A stretch of 42,745 bases of DNA from Bacilli bacterium (GCA_030602345.1 JAUVZX010000006.1:1-42745); one strand, 5' to 3'. Shown: positions 31,613 through 41,088, counted from the stretch's first letter. The notes: generated by a model from the sequence alone, not told the origin. Made by a program: numbers and translations.

Positions 31613-32611
31613 CAATTCAAATAACTTAATTGCTGTTCTAACCATCTGAGCACTGTAGCCCATTTCATTGTCGTACCAACCAACAACTTTGACTAATTGT
31701 TTACCATCGACATCTAATACTGTGGTTAATAATCCATCCACTAAACATCCAAGTTTGCTTCCAATTATATCACTAGATACTATAGGATCTTCAGTATATT
31801 TAATTGATTCATTTTGATTATTTCTAAATAATTTATTTATTTCTTCTTCAGTAACACTTTTATTTAGTTCTACTGTTAAATCTACTACTGAACCAGTTGT
31901 AGTTGGAACTCTTAATGCGCTTCCGTCAAGTTTTCCTTTTAATGAAGGTAAAACTAATCCAATTGCACTCGCTGCTCCTGTAGAAGAAGGAACTATATTC
32001 GCTGCTCCAGCTCTACCCCTTCTTGATTCAATACCTTTGGGATGAGAAACATCTAAAATAGTTTGATCATTTGTATAAGCATGTACAGTTGTCATGAAAC
32101 CTTTTACTATTCCGTATTCTTTTTCTAATAAATGAACCATAGGTGCTAGACAATTAGTTGTACAACTAGCTGCACTTACTATCTTTTCTGTTCCATCGAG
32201 AACGTCATCATTTACGTTATACACAATTGTTTTAACGTTTCCTTTTGCAGGAGCTGAAATAATAACTTGTTTTGCTCCAGCATTGATATGGTAACCAGCT
32301 TTTTCTTCAGTAGTAAAAATACCACTGCATTCAAACACTTGATCTATGCCTAACTCTTTCCAAGGTAAATTATTTGGATCTTTTTCAGCAAAAATTTTAA
32401 TTTTTTTACCTTCTACTTCAATATAGTCATCACCATGAGTTATATTCTTTTCATATAGTCTATGACTAGTATCATATTTCAATAAATACGCTAACTGTTT
32501 TGCATCAGTTAAATCATTAATTGCTACTATTTCAAATTTTGGATTATCTTGCATTAGTCGAAAAACTAATCTTCCTATTCTTCCAAATCCGTTTATTGCT
32601 ACTTTTATCAT
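31604..32611 (-). CDS. gap: Glyceraldehyde-3-phosphate dehydrogenase (glycolytic)
   Basis: 335 residues. NAD-dependent oxidation and phosphorylation of glyceraldehyde 3-phosphate. NAD fold INGFGRIGR, the NAD-selecting NDLTD, the catalytic SAASCTTNC (Cys near residue 152) and partner histidine (TTVHAYTNDQ), RAGAANIVPSSTGAA, and WYDNEMGYS are intact. ATG 32611 follows GGGAGGT; the six-codon upstream extension has no site. It overlaps neither gene but lies 4 bp from the nucleoside kinase stop, so the two are one operon. Confidence 0.98.
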   Translation of the reverse strand: MIKVAINGFGRIGRLVFRLMQDNPKFEIVAINDLTDAKQLAYLLKYDTSHRLYEKNITHGDDYIEVEGKKIKIFAEKDPNNLPWKELGIDQVFECSGIFTTEEKAGYHINAGAKQVIISAPAKGNVKTIVYNVNDDVLDGTEKIVSAASCTTNCLAPMVHLLEKEYGIVKGFMTTVHAYTNDQTILDVSHPKGIESRRGRAGAANIVPSSTGAASAIGLVLPSLKGKLDGSALRVPTTTGSVVDLTVELNKSVTEEEINKLFRNNQNESIKYTEDPIVSSDIIGSKLGCLVDGLLTTVLDVDGKQLVKVVGWYDNEMGYSAQMVRTAIKLFELRK

Positions 32612-32615
32612 TTTT

Positions 32616-34262
32616 CTAATACCTCCCAATAAATTCTCTTAGTACTGAATCTCTAGGCACTAATTGACTAGAAATAGCGAGAAAGTTTCTTAAAAGATTA
32701 ATTAATCTTTTTGCTTCTGGATAAACCTCATCATCTGAATCTATAGTATACAATATTGGTTCTACATAAACTTTTAATACTGATATTTCGTATATTAAAG
32801 CTGAGTTTACTATGAAATCCGCTGCATCTTGATATGGGTAAATATATTTTTCTTCACCCTTCTTAATTTTCTTCCACATTTTTAACGTGTCAGATGCACT
32901 ATATCCTCTAAATTTATAATCTCTAACTAATCTTCTTATTTTTCTTAAGTCACTAGTATATACATGATTATGATTATCTATATTTAAATGGGTTAATGGA
33001 CTTATATATACTTTTTTCTTACAACCGTTATCTAGGCTACTTGTTAACTCTTCATTTAAAGCATGAAGACCCTCAACAATTATAATTTCTCCTGGATTTA
33101 CTTTTAACGTTTTTCCATTATACTCTTTTATTCCTTTAATAAAACTATATTCAGGAATAGGAACTTCTTCTCCCATCAAAAGCAAACTCATATGTTCGTT
33201 AAACAAGTCTAAATCGATTGCATAAAGAGATTCAAAATCATATTCTCCATTTTCATCTCTTGGAGTTTCTGTTCTATTTTTAAAATAATCATCTATGGAA
33301 ATTTGATGTGTTTTAACTCCTAAATTATTTAAGTAATGCATTAATTTATGAGATGTAGTTGTTTTTCCACTAGAAGATGGACCTGACATTAAAACAATTT
33401 TAACCTTGTCTTTTTCATCGCATATTTTATCTGCTATTCTAGCTAATTGTTGTTCATAATAAGTTTCTGCCAATCTAACCAAATCTTGATGCTTACCTGT
33501 TGCTACAACGTCATTAAAATCAGAAACGTTGCTAATATTTAAGAATTTGCCCCATTTCATATGATCAATAAATGCATCAAATATTAAAGTATGATGAACA
33601 TACTCTGGAGTCTCTTTTGGATTATAAATTGTTGGTAAACTAACCACAAAACCATTTTCGTTAATATACGTTAATTTAAAACAATCAATTGCTTTTGTAG
33701 TATAAGCTAAATTACTAAAGAAGAAATCATAGATTCCAGCTAAAAGATGTAAGTTTACAAAAGTATTGCTAATATATTTCAATAATTTAACTTTATCAAA
33801 TTGCTTCTTTTCTTTATAATGTTGAATCGCATCTAATCTACTAACACTAACTTTCTCGATGATCTGATTTTCTTCCACTATTTCTCTCATCGCATTTTCA
33901 AGAAGTTTTACATCTTCTTCCGTTAGTTTCATATTTTCAATTTCACAATAAAAACCTTTATCGATTGAATGTTCTATAAAAACATCTTTTTTAAATAAGC
34001 GATTGACTGCTACAACTAAAATAAAATGCAATGTTTTTTCATAAACATTATATCCTTCTTGTGAACTTCTATCATAAAATTCAACCTTACTGTCTCTGCT
34101 AACAATAAAATCTAATCCGACTATTTCACCATCAACTTTTGCACCAATAATATCAAAAGCGAAATCCTTTTGACATTCCTTAGCAACAGTAATAAGAGGA
34201 CTACCTTTTTCTATTTCTATTATTTGATTTTTATAATCCAAATATGCTATTTTTTTCGTCAT
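32616..34262 (-). CDS. Nucleoside (uridine-type) kinase with ThrRS-like N-terminal domains
   Basis: 548 residues. N-terminal TGS domain (about 1-65) and a threonyl/alanyl-tRNA-synthetase second-additional-domain-like part (HSIDKGFYCEIE near 103) precede a P-loop kinase: Walker A SGPSSSGKTTTS near residue 298, DDYFKNR, PEYSFIKG and VEGLHALN. This architecture is known in Firmicutes as a putative nucleoside or uridine kinase. It lacks the ThrRS catalytic core and anticodon domain, so it is not a synthetase. It precedes gap in one operon. The substrate is not shown by the sequence. Confidence 0.88.
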   Translation of the reverse strand: MTKKIAYLDYKNQIIEIEKGSPLITVAKECQKDFAFDIIGAKVDGEIVGLDFIVSRDSKVEFYDRSSQEGYNVYEKTLHFILVVAVNRLFKKDVFIEHSIDKGFYCEIENMKLTEEDVKLLENAMREIVEENQIIEKVSVSRLDAIQHYKEKKQFDKVKLLKYISNTFVNLHLLAGIYDFFFSNLAYTTKAIDCFKLTYINENGFVVSLPTIYNPKETPEYVHHTLIFDAFIDHMKWGKFLNISNVSDFNDVVATGKHQDLVRLAETYYEQQLARIADKICDEKDKVKIVLMSGPSSSGKTTTSHKLMHYLNNLGVKTHQISIDDYFKNRTETPRDENGEYDFESLYAIDLDLFNEHMSLLLMGEEVPIPEYSFIKGIKEYNGKTLKVNPGEIIIVEGLHALNEELTSSLDNGCKKKVYISPLTHLNIDNHNHVYTSDLRKIRRLVRDYKFRGYSASDTLKMWKKIKKGEEKYIYPYQDAADFIVNSALIYEISVLKVYVEPILYTIDSDDEVYPEAKRLINLLRNFLAISSQLVPRDSVLREFIGRY

Positions 34263-34284
34263 ATATATCTCCTATTATATTGAT

Positions 34285-34293
34285 ATTATAACA
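34285..34293 (-). promoter_or_regulatory. Extended -10 promoter of nucleoside kinase-gap
   Basis: Minus-strand TGTTATAAT, with AGGAGA near the ATG downstream; no clear -35. Confidence 0.5.
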
Positions 34294-34302
34294 CAGAAAT
34301 AA

Positions 34303-34327
34303 GAAAAATAAAGTAATTACTTACTTT
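34303..34327 (-). terminator. Probable terminator after ezrA
   Basis: Minus-strand AAAGTAA-gtaa-TTACTTT then ATTTTTCTT. A/T-rich stem; the ezrA stop overlaps it. Confidence 0.5.
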
Positions 34328-36041
34328 ATTTTTGATAGATATCCAACAATTTTTTATATATATCAGGTTCAAATTTGTTAATTGAATTAATTGTTACTTC
34401 CAATGACTTTTGATAATCACCTTTGTAAAATAATAATTCTGCATAGTTTAAACCTTTGTCTACGTCTTCATACATAGTCCTATAACGGTTTCCATATACT
34501 ATTGCCATCTCAGCAAACATTGCGGTTTTTAGCATATTTTTAGTATTAGCAAATAATTTTAAAACTAAATCTCTAGCTGTATCCACTCTTGTATTTAAAA
34601 TACTGATTGTAATTGGTGCTTTTTCTAATTCTTTATTAATTTCTTTAATAGCATCTTGTGCTTCGTTTAATTCAATATAATAATTTTTAGGTATAATTGG
34701 TAAATTATATTCTCTTATTTTATTTTTAGAATCTTTAAATATTTGTTTTACTTCTTCTAATTGTTGTCTAGCTCTTTTTTCATCTTCTTTCATACTTCCA
34801 ATCGCTTCCAACGAACTAGTTAAATGATCTTCTAAAGCATTTAAACGCATTAATAAATTTTCTATTTCAACACTTACTTTAGAGAAAGCAAATGAATTAT
34901 TTTTAGTATGTGTTTTAAATATATTATAATCATCATTTAAAACGTTAACTTCTTCTTTTGCTTCATTAAGTATTTTAATGTCTGAATCAGATAAATTATA
35001 TAATTGTTTAATATCAGACATTTGATAAATTAAATCGTTTATTAATTTATTAATTTTAAATAATTTATTTTCAAATATTTTAACATTCTCTTGATATGTT
35101 TTACGATGAACTCTTTCTTTATCGAAATCTACAAATATACCTTCAAAATAATCAAGTAGAAGTTTTAACTCAAATAAACTGTCTTCCAAATCTAGAACAT
35201 GGGCACGATCTAAAATATCTTTTATTTTCTTTTTTGTTTCTGAAACATTGTATTCAATATTTAAATAATCTAATGAGTAATGTTCTTCTTTCAATTGTTC
35301 ATATTGAGCCACTATATCTTCAATTTTTTTAGGCAATACTGAAGATGCAAGTAACAATATTGAAGGAACTTGCTCAATTACAATAGCCATGTGTTTCAAT
35401 AAATCATCAATTGCTTTTATAATTTGATTAACTTCTTGATACTCATTTTGCTCCATTGCTCTTTCAAAGTCATCAAAACGGTAGGCAATATTTTCAAATT
35501 GCAATGTAATCACTTTAGAAATATCTTTATAATCAGATTTAGTACTATTAAACTTATCATATAAAGTTCTATATTTCGTTTTTAAAGTTGTTATTATTGC
35601 TCTGTTTTTTTCATCATTAGTTGTTATTTCTTTTATTTCTTTTAATAAAAGATCAGAATTAGCGCGAACTTTATATAGCTCTAACTCTAATTTAGCCAAT
35701 TTATGGATTGTACTTTTATAATTTGATTTAGTAAGTGCAAATTCAGTATCTAAAATCATATCATTTAGAACTGGAACTTTATCACTCTTTAAAACATCTA
35801 AACGATGTTTCCAATCATCATATTTTTGTTGCATTTTCTCATTATTTAAAAAGGCCTCTATTTTAGAAAGTTCTGATACAATCGAACTTCCATCAATTAA
35901 ATTTTTTTCATAGTTTACTTTTTCTATATTTTGCTTAAGTTTATTTTTATTAGATTTAAAGACAAAAAATAACATTATTGCAAACAAAATAATGGAAATA
36001 AGAATTGCGATTATTAATGTAGTTATAATTGTCATATCCAT
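34326..36041 (-). CDS. ezrA: Septation ring regulator EzrA
   Basis: 571 residues, typical length. Membrane-anchored spectrin-like protein that limits FtsZ ring assembly to midcell and links it to wall synthesis. One N-terminal membrane segment (about 5-27) is followed by a wholly helical, coiled-coil-rich body. Family features include WKHRLDVLKS near residue 77 and the C-terminal YRTMYEDVDKGLNYAELLFYKGDY (QNR-patch region). ATG follows GAGGTG at 7 bases. It is transcribed away from rpsD, a neighbour also seen in other Bacilli. Confidence 0.93.
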   Translation of the reverse strand: MDMTIITTLIIAILISIILFAIMLFFVFKSNKNKLKQNIEKVNYEKNLIDGSSIVSELSKIEAFLNNEKMQQKYDDWKHRLDVLKSDKVPVLNDMILDTEFALTKSNYKSTIHKLAKLELELYKVRANSDLLLKEIKEITTNDEKNRAIITTLKTKYRTLYDKFNSTKSDYKDISKVITLQFENIAYRFDDFERAMEQNEYQEVNQIIKAIDDLLKHMAIVIEQVPSILLLASSVLPKKIEDIVAQYEQLKEEHYSLDYLNIEYNVSETKKKIKDILDRAHVLDLEDSLFELKLLLDYFEGIFVDFDKERVHRKTYQENVKIFENKLFKINKLINDLIYQMSDIKQLYNLSDSDIKILNEAKEEVNVLNDDYNIFKTHTKNNSFAFSKVSVEIENLLMRLNALEDHLTSSLEAIGSMKEDEKRARQQLEEVKQIFKDSKNKIREYNLPIIPKNYYIELNEAQDAIKEINKELEKAPITISILNTRVDTARDLVLKLFANTKNMLKTAMFAEMAIVYGNRYRTMYEDVDKGLNYAELLFYKGDYQKSLEVTINSINKFEPDIYKKLLDIYQK

Positions 36042-36118
36042 CTAAAACACCTCGCATTATTATGATACCATATTTATTATTTTTTTTAAATAATATATAT
36101 TATTAATTATGGTTTTAC

Positions 36119-36147
36119 TTGACTATTTTGCTTAAAAACACTATAAT
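36119..36147 (+). promoter_or_regulatory. Promoter of rpsD
   Basis: TTGACT (36119-36124), 17-bp spacer, TATAAT (36142-36147). Transcription should start near 36154, leaving a leader of about 150 bases. Confidence 0.88.
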
Positions 36148-36153
36148 TATTAT

Positions 36154-36306
36154 TGCGTAGTTAAAGCAGCATTATTTGAAAAATGTGATGTGTTTATTAC
36201 CTATAGGGATATTAGTAACTTTGCTGCATAGCGAATATATTAAATAAACACCCCAGGTTTTGGCAAATAACCTTTGAATATGCAAAAATACAAAGGAGGT
36301 AAAAAA
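36154..36306 (+). ncRNA. rpsD leader, probable ribosomal protein S4-binding regulatory RNA
   Basis: About 150 structured bases upstream of rpsD. GTGTTTATT (36190-36198) pairs with AATAAACAC (36243-36251), and GCAGCA (36166-36171), outside that stem, can pair with TGCTGC (36222-36227) inside its loop, which makes a pseudoknot. A further small stem AGGTT/AACCT (36255-36273) precedes the ribosome site. Firmicutes rpsD genes are known to be repressed by S4 binding to such leaders that mimic its 16S rRNA site. There is no terminator, so control is probably at translation. Confidence 0.72.
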
Positions 36307-36909
36307 ATGAGTAGATATACTGGTTCAGATTTTCGTAAATCTAGAAGACTTGGCTTTTCTATCTTGGAAACAGGAAAAGAATTAGTTAAACGTCCTTATG
36401 CTCCAGGGCAACATGGACAAGCTAGAGCTAAGAAATTATCTAACTATGGGATTCAATTAAAAGAAAAACAAAAAGTTAGATTTATGTATGGATTAACTGA
36501 AAGACAATTTAAGAAAACTTTTCAAGAAGCTGGTAAACTTCGTGGTGTTCACGGGGAAGACTTCTTAAAACTACTTGAGAGCAGATTAGATAATTTAGTT
36601 TATCGTATGGGTCTTGCTAATACAAGACGTGGCGCTAGACAATTAGTTAACCATGGACATATTACTGTTAATGGTAAAAAAGTTGATATTGCTTCATATC
36701 GTGCTACACCTGGTGATGTTATAGCAGTTAAAGAAAATGCTAAAACACATCCAGCTATTAAAGTAGCTCTTGAAGGAAGAACTAGCCGTGTTGATTTTGT
36801 TACTTTTGATGAAACTAAACTTGAAGGAACTTTTGTAAGATATCCTTTACGTTCTGAATTGAATCAAGACATAAATGAAGCATTAATAGTTGAATTCTAT
36901 AATAGATAA
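36307..36909 (+). CDS. rpsD: 30S ribosomal protein S4
   Basis: 200 residues, standard length. Primary 16S rRNA binder that starts 30S assembly. Starts [26 protein letters not shown] and the S4 domain ([29 protein letters not shown]) are clear. There are no N-terminal zinc cysteines. ATG 36307 follows GGAGGT; an upstream in-frame start lies in the leader and lacks a site. Monocistronic, with leader control and a strong terminator. Confidence 0.98.
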   Translation: MSRYTGSDFRKSRRLGFSILETGKELVKRPYAPGQHGQARAKKLSNYGIQLKEKQKVRFMYGLTERQFKKTFQEAGKLRGVHGEDFLKLLESRLDNLVYRMGLANTRRGARQLVNHGHITVNGKKVDIASYRATPGDVIAVKENAKTHPAIKVALEGRTSRVDFVTFDETKLEGTFVRYPLRSELNQDINEALIVEFYNR

Positions 36910-36910
36910 T

Positions 36911-36936
36911 AAAAAAACCACAAATGTGGTTTTTTT
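36911..36936. terminator. Bidirectional terminator between rpsD and rbfA
   Basis: AAAAAAACCACA-aa-TGTGGTTTTTTT, a 12-bp stem with T runs on both strands, serving the convergent rpsD and rbfA. Confidence 0.92.
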
Positions 36937-37274
36937 TATTTATTTAAATCTTCTAATATTTTTTCAATCTTATTTCCGTAATCAATAGATTCATCATAAG
37001 TAAATCTCAACTCCGGAATATGTCTCATGTCTACACGATCATATAACTGACTTTTAATAAACTTACTCGCTTTATTTAAAGATGAAACTATTTCATCTTT
37101 TTTTGATTCATCTAAAACTCTAAAATATACTTTAGAAAAAGATAAATCATTTGTAGTATTAACTGCAGTTAATACTACAAATCTTAAATTCTTATCTTTT
37201 ACTAAAAATTGAATAATGTAGCTTATTTCTCTTTGAAGAATATTATTTATTCTCTCTAATTTAACTATATTCAT
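36936..37274 (-). CDS. rbfA: Ribosome-binding factor A
   Basis: 112 residues. KH-like protein that assists 16S 5' end maturation in the 30S subunit. Family pattern: LERINNILQREISYII at the start, SFSKVYFRVL, and the C-terminal RHIPELRFTYDESIDYG. Its ATG overlaps the infB stop (ATGA), and it is the last gene of the rimP-nusA-ylxR-infB-rbfA operon. The usual next gene truB is absent because rpsD lies convergently. Confidence 0.95.
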   Translation of the reverse strand: MNIVKLERINNILQREISYIIQFLVKDKNLRFVVLTAVNTTNDLSFSKVYFRVLDESKKDEIVSSLNKASKFIKSQLYDRVDMRHIPELRFTYDESIDYGNKIEKILEDLNK

Positions 37275-39361
37275 TTAACTTGCACCATTTCGTAAGCTTG
37301 AATAATGTCATCGACTTGCAATTCATTGAAATCTACTAAAGTAATACCACATTCAAATCCTTTTTTAACCTCTTTAACGGTTTCTTTTTCTCTTTGAAGC
37401 GTATTGATTGATCCTTCATATACAACTTTATCAGCTCTTAAAACTCTTGCTTTAGCAGTATGCTTGATAGAACCATCCGTAACATAACTCCCTGCAATTG
37501 ATCCTACTTTTGAAAATTTAAATATCTGTCTAACAATTGCTGTTCCTAACATTTTTTCTTCATAAACTGGATCTAACATGCCTTTCATGGCTGCTTCCAT
37601 ATCTTCTACTATTTTATAAATGATTTCATATGTTCTTATTTCAACACCACTTGTTTTAGCATATTCTTTAATTTGAGCATTAACTTTTAAATTAAACCCA
37701 ATTATGATTGCTGATGAAGCTTTGGCCAATACTACATCACTTTCAGTAATATTACCAACTGTACTTCTTAAAACATTAATCTTGACTCCATCAATATTAA
37801 GTTGTGTTAACATACTCTTAACTGCTTCACTACTACCATGAACATCAGTTTTAACTATGACATTGACTTCTTTATATCCTTCTTGAATTTTAGAAAATAA
37901 TTCATCTAAAGTAACACTGTCTTTAGTTATGCGATTATTAGTTTTATATTTTTCTTTTCTAAATTCCGCGATTGATCTAGCTTCTTTTTCCGTTTCAAAA
38001 GCCATAAAGCGGTCTCCTGCAACAGGAACTTCGCTTAATCCTGTAATTTCAACTGGTTGCGATGGTGATGCGTGAGTTATTTCCGTTCCTAAATTATTTT
38101 TTAAAGTTCTAACTTTACCAAATACATGCCCAACTACAATTGGATCACCCAATCTTAACGTTCCGTTTTGAATTAATAGAGTAACGATTGGACCAACATG
38201 TTTATCAAGCCTAGATTCAATAACAGTACCTATTGCATAACGATTTGGATTTGATCTATAATTATTCATTTCTGAAATTAATAAAATATTTGAAAGAAGA
38301 TCATCTAATCCTTCACCAGTTAATGCCGAAATTTGTGAATAAAGAGTTTCTCCACCCCAAGTATCAGGCATTAAACCATATTCACTTAATTCAGTCATTA
38401 TTCTTTCGATATTTGCGCCTGGTTTATCAATTTTATTGATTGCTACTACTATTGGTACTCCTGCTGCTTTAGCATGATCTATTGCCTCTTTTGTTTGTGG
38501 CATAACACCATCATCTGCTGCAACAATAATAATAACTATATCCGTTACACTGGCACCTCTTGCTCTCATTTCAGTAAAAGCAGCATGTCCAGGAGTATCA
38601 ATAAAAGTTATTTTTTTACCATTCTTTTCTACCTGATAAGCACTTATTGCTTGAGTAATTCCTCCTGCTTCTTGCGCAGTAACATTAGTATTTCTTAAAG
38701 TATCCAACAAAGTAGTCTTCCCATGGTCAACATGTCCCATGATAGTAACAACTGGCGGTCTTTCAACTAAATTAGCTTCATTATCTACAACTTCATATTC
38801 TTCAAAGTTTTTAACGTCAGCCGTTTCTTCTTTTTTTAATTCTTTATTATAATCAATAACTAATAATTCAGCCTGTTCATAAGTAACAACACTATTAATA
38901 TTAGACATAATTCCTAATAAAAATAGTTTTTTAATTATTTCAGAAGATGCAACATTTAAAGCTGTAGCCAATTCACCAATTGTCATATTTTCTTTATATA
39001 AAACAATTGATTCATTTTCAGCATTAACCATTAATTTTTCTTTGTTTTTGTACATTTCTTTTTTCTTATCAACCAAATCTTTTTTAATAACCGGTTTAGA
39101 AAAATCAGGTTTCTTCTTTAATTTTTCCTTGTTTTGAGTATTATCGATAGACATGCTTTTATCTTTAATTATTTCATTAGCCTTATTCTCATATTTTTCA
39201 TCTTCTTCATATGTTAATAAGAAGTTATCTAATTCGATTATATCTTCTTCACTAAGTAAATCATCCTCTTTATTGACAAAGATATTTAATGACTTACATA
39301 TTCTAATTAAATCGTCTACTTTCTTGTCTATTTCTTGTGCGTATTCAATGACTGTCATCAT
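37271..39361 (-). CDS. infB: Translation initiation factor IF-2
   Basis: 696 residues, short-N-terminus type. GTPase that brings initiator tRNA to the 30S. A lysine-rich linker and IF2-N domain ([21 protein letters not shown]) precede the G domain: [25 protein letters not shown]. Domain II ([17 protein letters not shown]) and the C-terminal tRNA-binding domain follow ([23 protein letters not shown]). ATG 39361 (GAGGTGAT upstream) is preferred over a GTG three codons earlier; it is followed by another ATG. It ends in TGA. Confidence 0.98.
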   Translation of the reverse strand: MMTVIEYAQEIDKKVDDLIRICKSLNIFVNKEDDLLSEEDIIELDNFLLTYEEDEKYENKANEIIKDKSMSIDNTQNKEKLKKKPDFSKPVIKKDLVDKKKEMYKNKEKLMVNAENESIVLYKENMTIGELATALNVASSEIIKKLFLLGIMSNINSVVTYEQAELLVIDYNKELKKEETADVKNFEEYEVVDNEANLVERPPVVTIMGHVDHGKTTLLDTLRNTNVTAQEAGGITQAISAYQVEKNGKKITFIDTPGHAAFTEMRARGASVTDIVIIIVAADDGVMPQTKEAIDHAKAAGVPIVVAINKIDKPGANIERIMTELSEYGLMPDTWGGETLYSQISALTGEGLDDLLSNILLISEMNNYRSNPNRYAIGTVIESRLDKHVGPIVTLLIQNGTLRLGDPIVVGHVFGKVRTLKNNLGTEITHASPSQPVEITGLSEVPVAGDRFMAFETEKEARSIAEFRKEKYKTNNRITKDSVTLDELFSKIQEGYKEVNVIVKTDVHGSSEAVKSMLTQLNIDGVKINVLRSTVGNITESDVVLAKASSAIIIGFNLKVNAQIKEYAKTSGVEIRTYEIIYKIVEDMEAAMKGMLDPVYEEKMLGTAIVRQIFKFSKVGSIAGSYVTDGSIKHTAKARVLRADKVVYEGSINTLQREKETVKEVKKGFECGITLVDFNELQVDDIIQAYEMVQVK

Positions 39362-39380
39362 AAATATCACCTCTTTCTTT

Positions 39381-39641
39381 TTATTTTAATAGGTTGTTTA
39401 ATTCTTCATAGATTGCATCGGGAACTTGTATTTCTAAGTGCCTAGATAGAACATTTGATTTTTTAGCTTTTTCAAAGACTAATAAATCTTTTTTTAAATA
39501 TGCTCCTCGACCATTTACTTTACCTGTTAAATCTACTAAAACTTCTTGTTCTTTTGTTTTAACAACTCTAATTAAATCTTTTTTTTCAAGTCTCTCTTTA
39601 GTTACAATACAACTTCTCAATGGAACTTTTTTAACTTTCAT
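39381..39641 (-). CDS. ylxR: YlxR/RnpM family RNA-binding protein
   Basis: 86 residues. The family signature P-x-R-x-C (PLRSCIVTKE) and GRGAYLKKD are present. Bacillus YlxR (RnpM) binds RNA and modulates RNase P; earlier work linked it to gene regulation. It lies between nusA and infB, its standard place, but the usual partner ylxQ (L7Ae-like) is missing: only 19 bp separate ylxR and infB. Confidence 0.95.
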   Translation of the reverse strand: MKVKKVPLRSCIVTKERLEKKDLIRVVKTKEQEVLVDLTGKVNGRGAYLKKDLLVFEKAKKSNVLSRHLEIQVPDAIYEELNNLLK

Positions 39642-39644
39642 ACA

Positions 39645-40733
39645 CTACCTACTTTCGATTAAATTAATACCAATTTCTCTAGCTTGTTCATATGTTTTAA
39701 CATCTAATTTATACCTAACAAGTCTTGAAGCAAGCCTTATGTTTGCTCCTTTTTTACCAATTGCTAATGATAAATTTTCTTCGTTAACTACAACTAATGC
39801 TTCTTTATTTTTTTCATCCATAATAATAACATATACATCTTTTGCAGGACTTAATGCATTTTTAATGAATTCAACCGGATCTGCACTATAAGGAATAACA
39901 TCGACTTTTTCACCACTTAATTCTTTTAAGATGTTAGCGATTCTAATTCCTCTTTCACCAATACAAGAACCAATTGCATCGACTCTTGGATTTTCTGAGT
40001 AAACTGCTACTTTACTTCTAAAGCCAGCTTCTCTAGCAACACCGTGAACCATAATTGTACCATCATTAACTTCAGGTATTTCAAGTTCAAATAATCTTTT
40101 AACAAAATTATAGTGAGTTCTTGACAGAAGAATAAGTGGTCCTTTAACGTTCATTTCAACTTTAGAAACATATACCTTAATATTTGAATTCATAACGATT
40201 TTTTCATCAGGAATTATTTCAGTTTTTGGAAGAACTCCTTGTGCTCTACCCAAATCTATATAGTAATTTCTAGCATCTTCCATTGAAACTAATCCAACTA
40301 ATAATTCATTCTCTTTTTCAGTAAATTCTTCTATAATTGAATTTCTTTCAGCTTCTTTAATTTTTTGAACAACAACTTGTTTTGCTGTTGAAGCTGCAAC
40401 TCTTCCAAAATCATATGGAGTTACTTCTTCCTCAATAGTTTCACCAATTTTAATATCTGGCACAATTGCCTTAGCTTCTTTCAGAGTAATTGGGAAAATT
40501 GGATTTTCCAAATCCTCTTCTACATAATCTTTGTCTACTACTGTTTTAACAGAAAAAACTTTTATATCTCCTGTTTCACGATTAATTTCAACTCTTACAT
40601 TCGTTAGTGAGTTATAATTTTTTTTGTATGCTGATGTTAATGCTAAAGTCATTGCATCATAAATAATATCTTCTTTAATATTTTTTTCTTTAATTAAATT
40701 ATCTACCGCAAGTTTAAACGCTTTACTATCCAT
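39645..40733 (-). CDS. nusA: Transcription termination/antitermination factor NusA
   Basis: 362 residues, Firmicutes length. RNA-polymerase-bound factor controlling pausing and termination. N-terminal domain (about 1-120), S1 (ELLVGLVSMEDARNYYIDLG), KH1 (RVDAIGSCIGERGIRI) and KH2 (SLAIGKKGANIRLASRLV) are in order; there are no C-terminal acidic repeats, as usual here. ATG 40733 follows AAAGGGGAATAA and comes 1 base after the rimP stop; longer in-frame starts lie inside rimP. Confidence 0.97.
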   Translation of the reverse strand: MDSKAFKLAVDNLIKEKNIKEDIIYDAMTLALTSAYKKNYNSLTNVRVEINRETGDIKVFSVKTVVDKDYVEEDLENPIFPITLKEAKAIVPDIKIGETIEEEVTPYDFGRVAASTAKQVVVQKIKEAERNSIIEEFTEKENELLVGLVSMEDARNYYIDLGRAQGVLPKTEIIPDEKIVMNSNIKVYVSKVEMNVKGPLILLSRTHYNFVKRLFELEIPEVNDGTIMVHGVAREAGFRSKVAVYSENPRVDAIGSCIGERGIRIANILKELSGEKVDVIPYSADPVEFIKNALSPAKDVYVIIMDEKNKEALVVVNEENLSLAIGKKGANIRLASRLVRYKLDVKTYEQAREIGINLIESR

Positions 40734-40734
40734 T

Positions 40735-40977
40735 TTATTCCCCTTTCTCTTTCGAACAAACATCTAAAACATATGTTTCTTTGACTGGATCTTCTTTATC
40801 CAAGATTGGATTAATTGCGTGACTTACTTTAATGCAGTCTTCAATATCAACTAAACCATTTTTATCAATAACAACTCGTAAAAAAAGATTACCGCTTTCT
40901 TTTATTAGACTAACATCATCTAATATGTATCCTAATTCATTGATAGGTTGTTCTATTAATTGTCTTACTTTTTCCAT
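40735..40977 (-). CDS. rimP: RimP-like ribosome maturation factor, N-terminal domain only
   Basis: 80 residues, about half of the usual 150. RimP assists 30S assembly. The N-terminal alpha/beta domain is recognisable (LGYILDDVSLIKESGNLFLRVVIDKN, DIEDCIKVSHAINPILD, YVLDVCS), but the frame ends at the point where the SH3-like C-terminal domain should begin, and nusA starts at once, leaving no room for it. Not a frameshift, since nothing follows. ATG is preceded by TGAGGT. First gene of the nusA-infB operon. Whether one domain suffices is unknown. Confidence 0.85.
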   Translation of the reverse strand: MEKVRQLIEQPINELGYILDDVSLIKESGNLFLRVVIDKNGLVDIEDCIKVSHAINPILDKEDPVKETYVLDVCSKEKGE

Positions 40978-40996
40978 ATTTTACCTCATCTACATT

Positions 40997-41021
40997 AAAG
41001 AGCGGGTTTGGCCCACTCTTT
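40997..41021 (-). promoter_or_regulatory. rimP leader hairpin
   Basis: Minus-strand AAAGAGTGGG-ccaaa-CCCGCTCTTT, a 10-bp stem with one G-U, located at the 5' end of the rimP-nusA-infB transcript. It resembles the rimP leader element described for Bacilli. It is followed by AATG rather than a T run, so it is not a simple terminator. Confidence 0.65.
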
Positions 41022-41029
41022 CTTTGATA

Positions 41030-41038
41030 ATTATACCA
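41030..41038 (-). promoter_or_regulatory. Extended -10 promoter of the rimP operon
   Basis: Minus-strand TGGTATAAT; the start point would be close to 41023, just before the leader hairpin. Confidence 0.6.
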
Positions 41039-41082
41039 TAATAAACCATAAAATAAAAGTTTTTTATTTATAATATATTTGA

Positions 41083-41088
41083 TATAAT
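41083..41088 (+). promoter_or_regulatory. -10 box of the CPBP protease promoter
   Basis: TATAAT 16 bp before the ATG, next to AGAGGTGAT; the -35 region is T-rich and weak. Confidence 0.45.

Noticed and set aside
32616-34262. Threonyl-tRNA synthetase, because of TGS and SAD-like domains
   Set aside because: The catalytic and anticodon domains are absent and a P-loop kinase domain takes their place.
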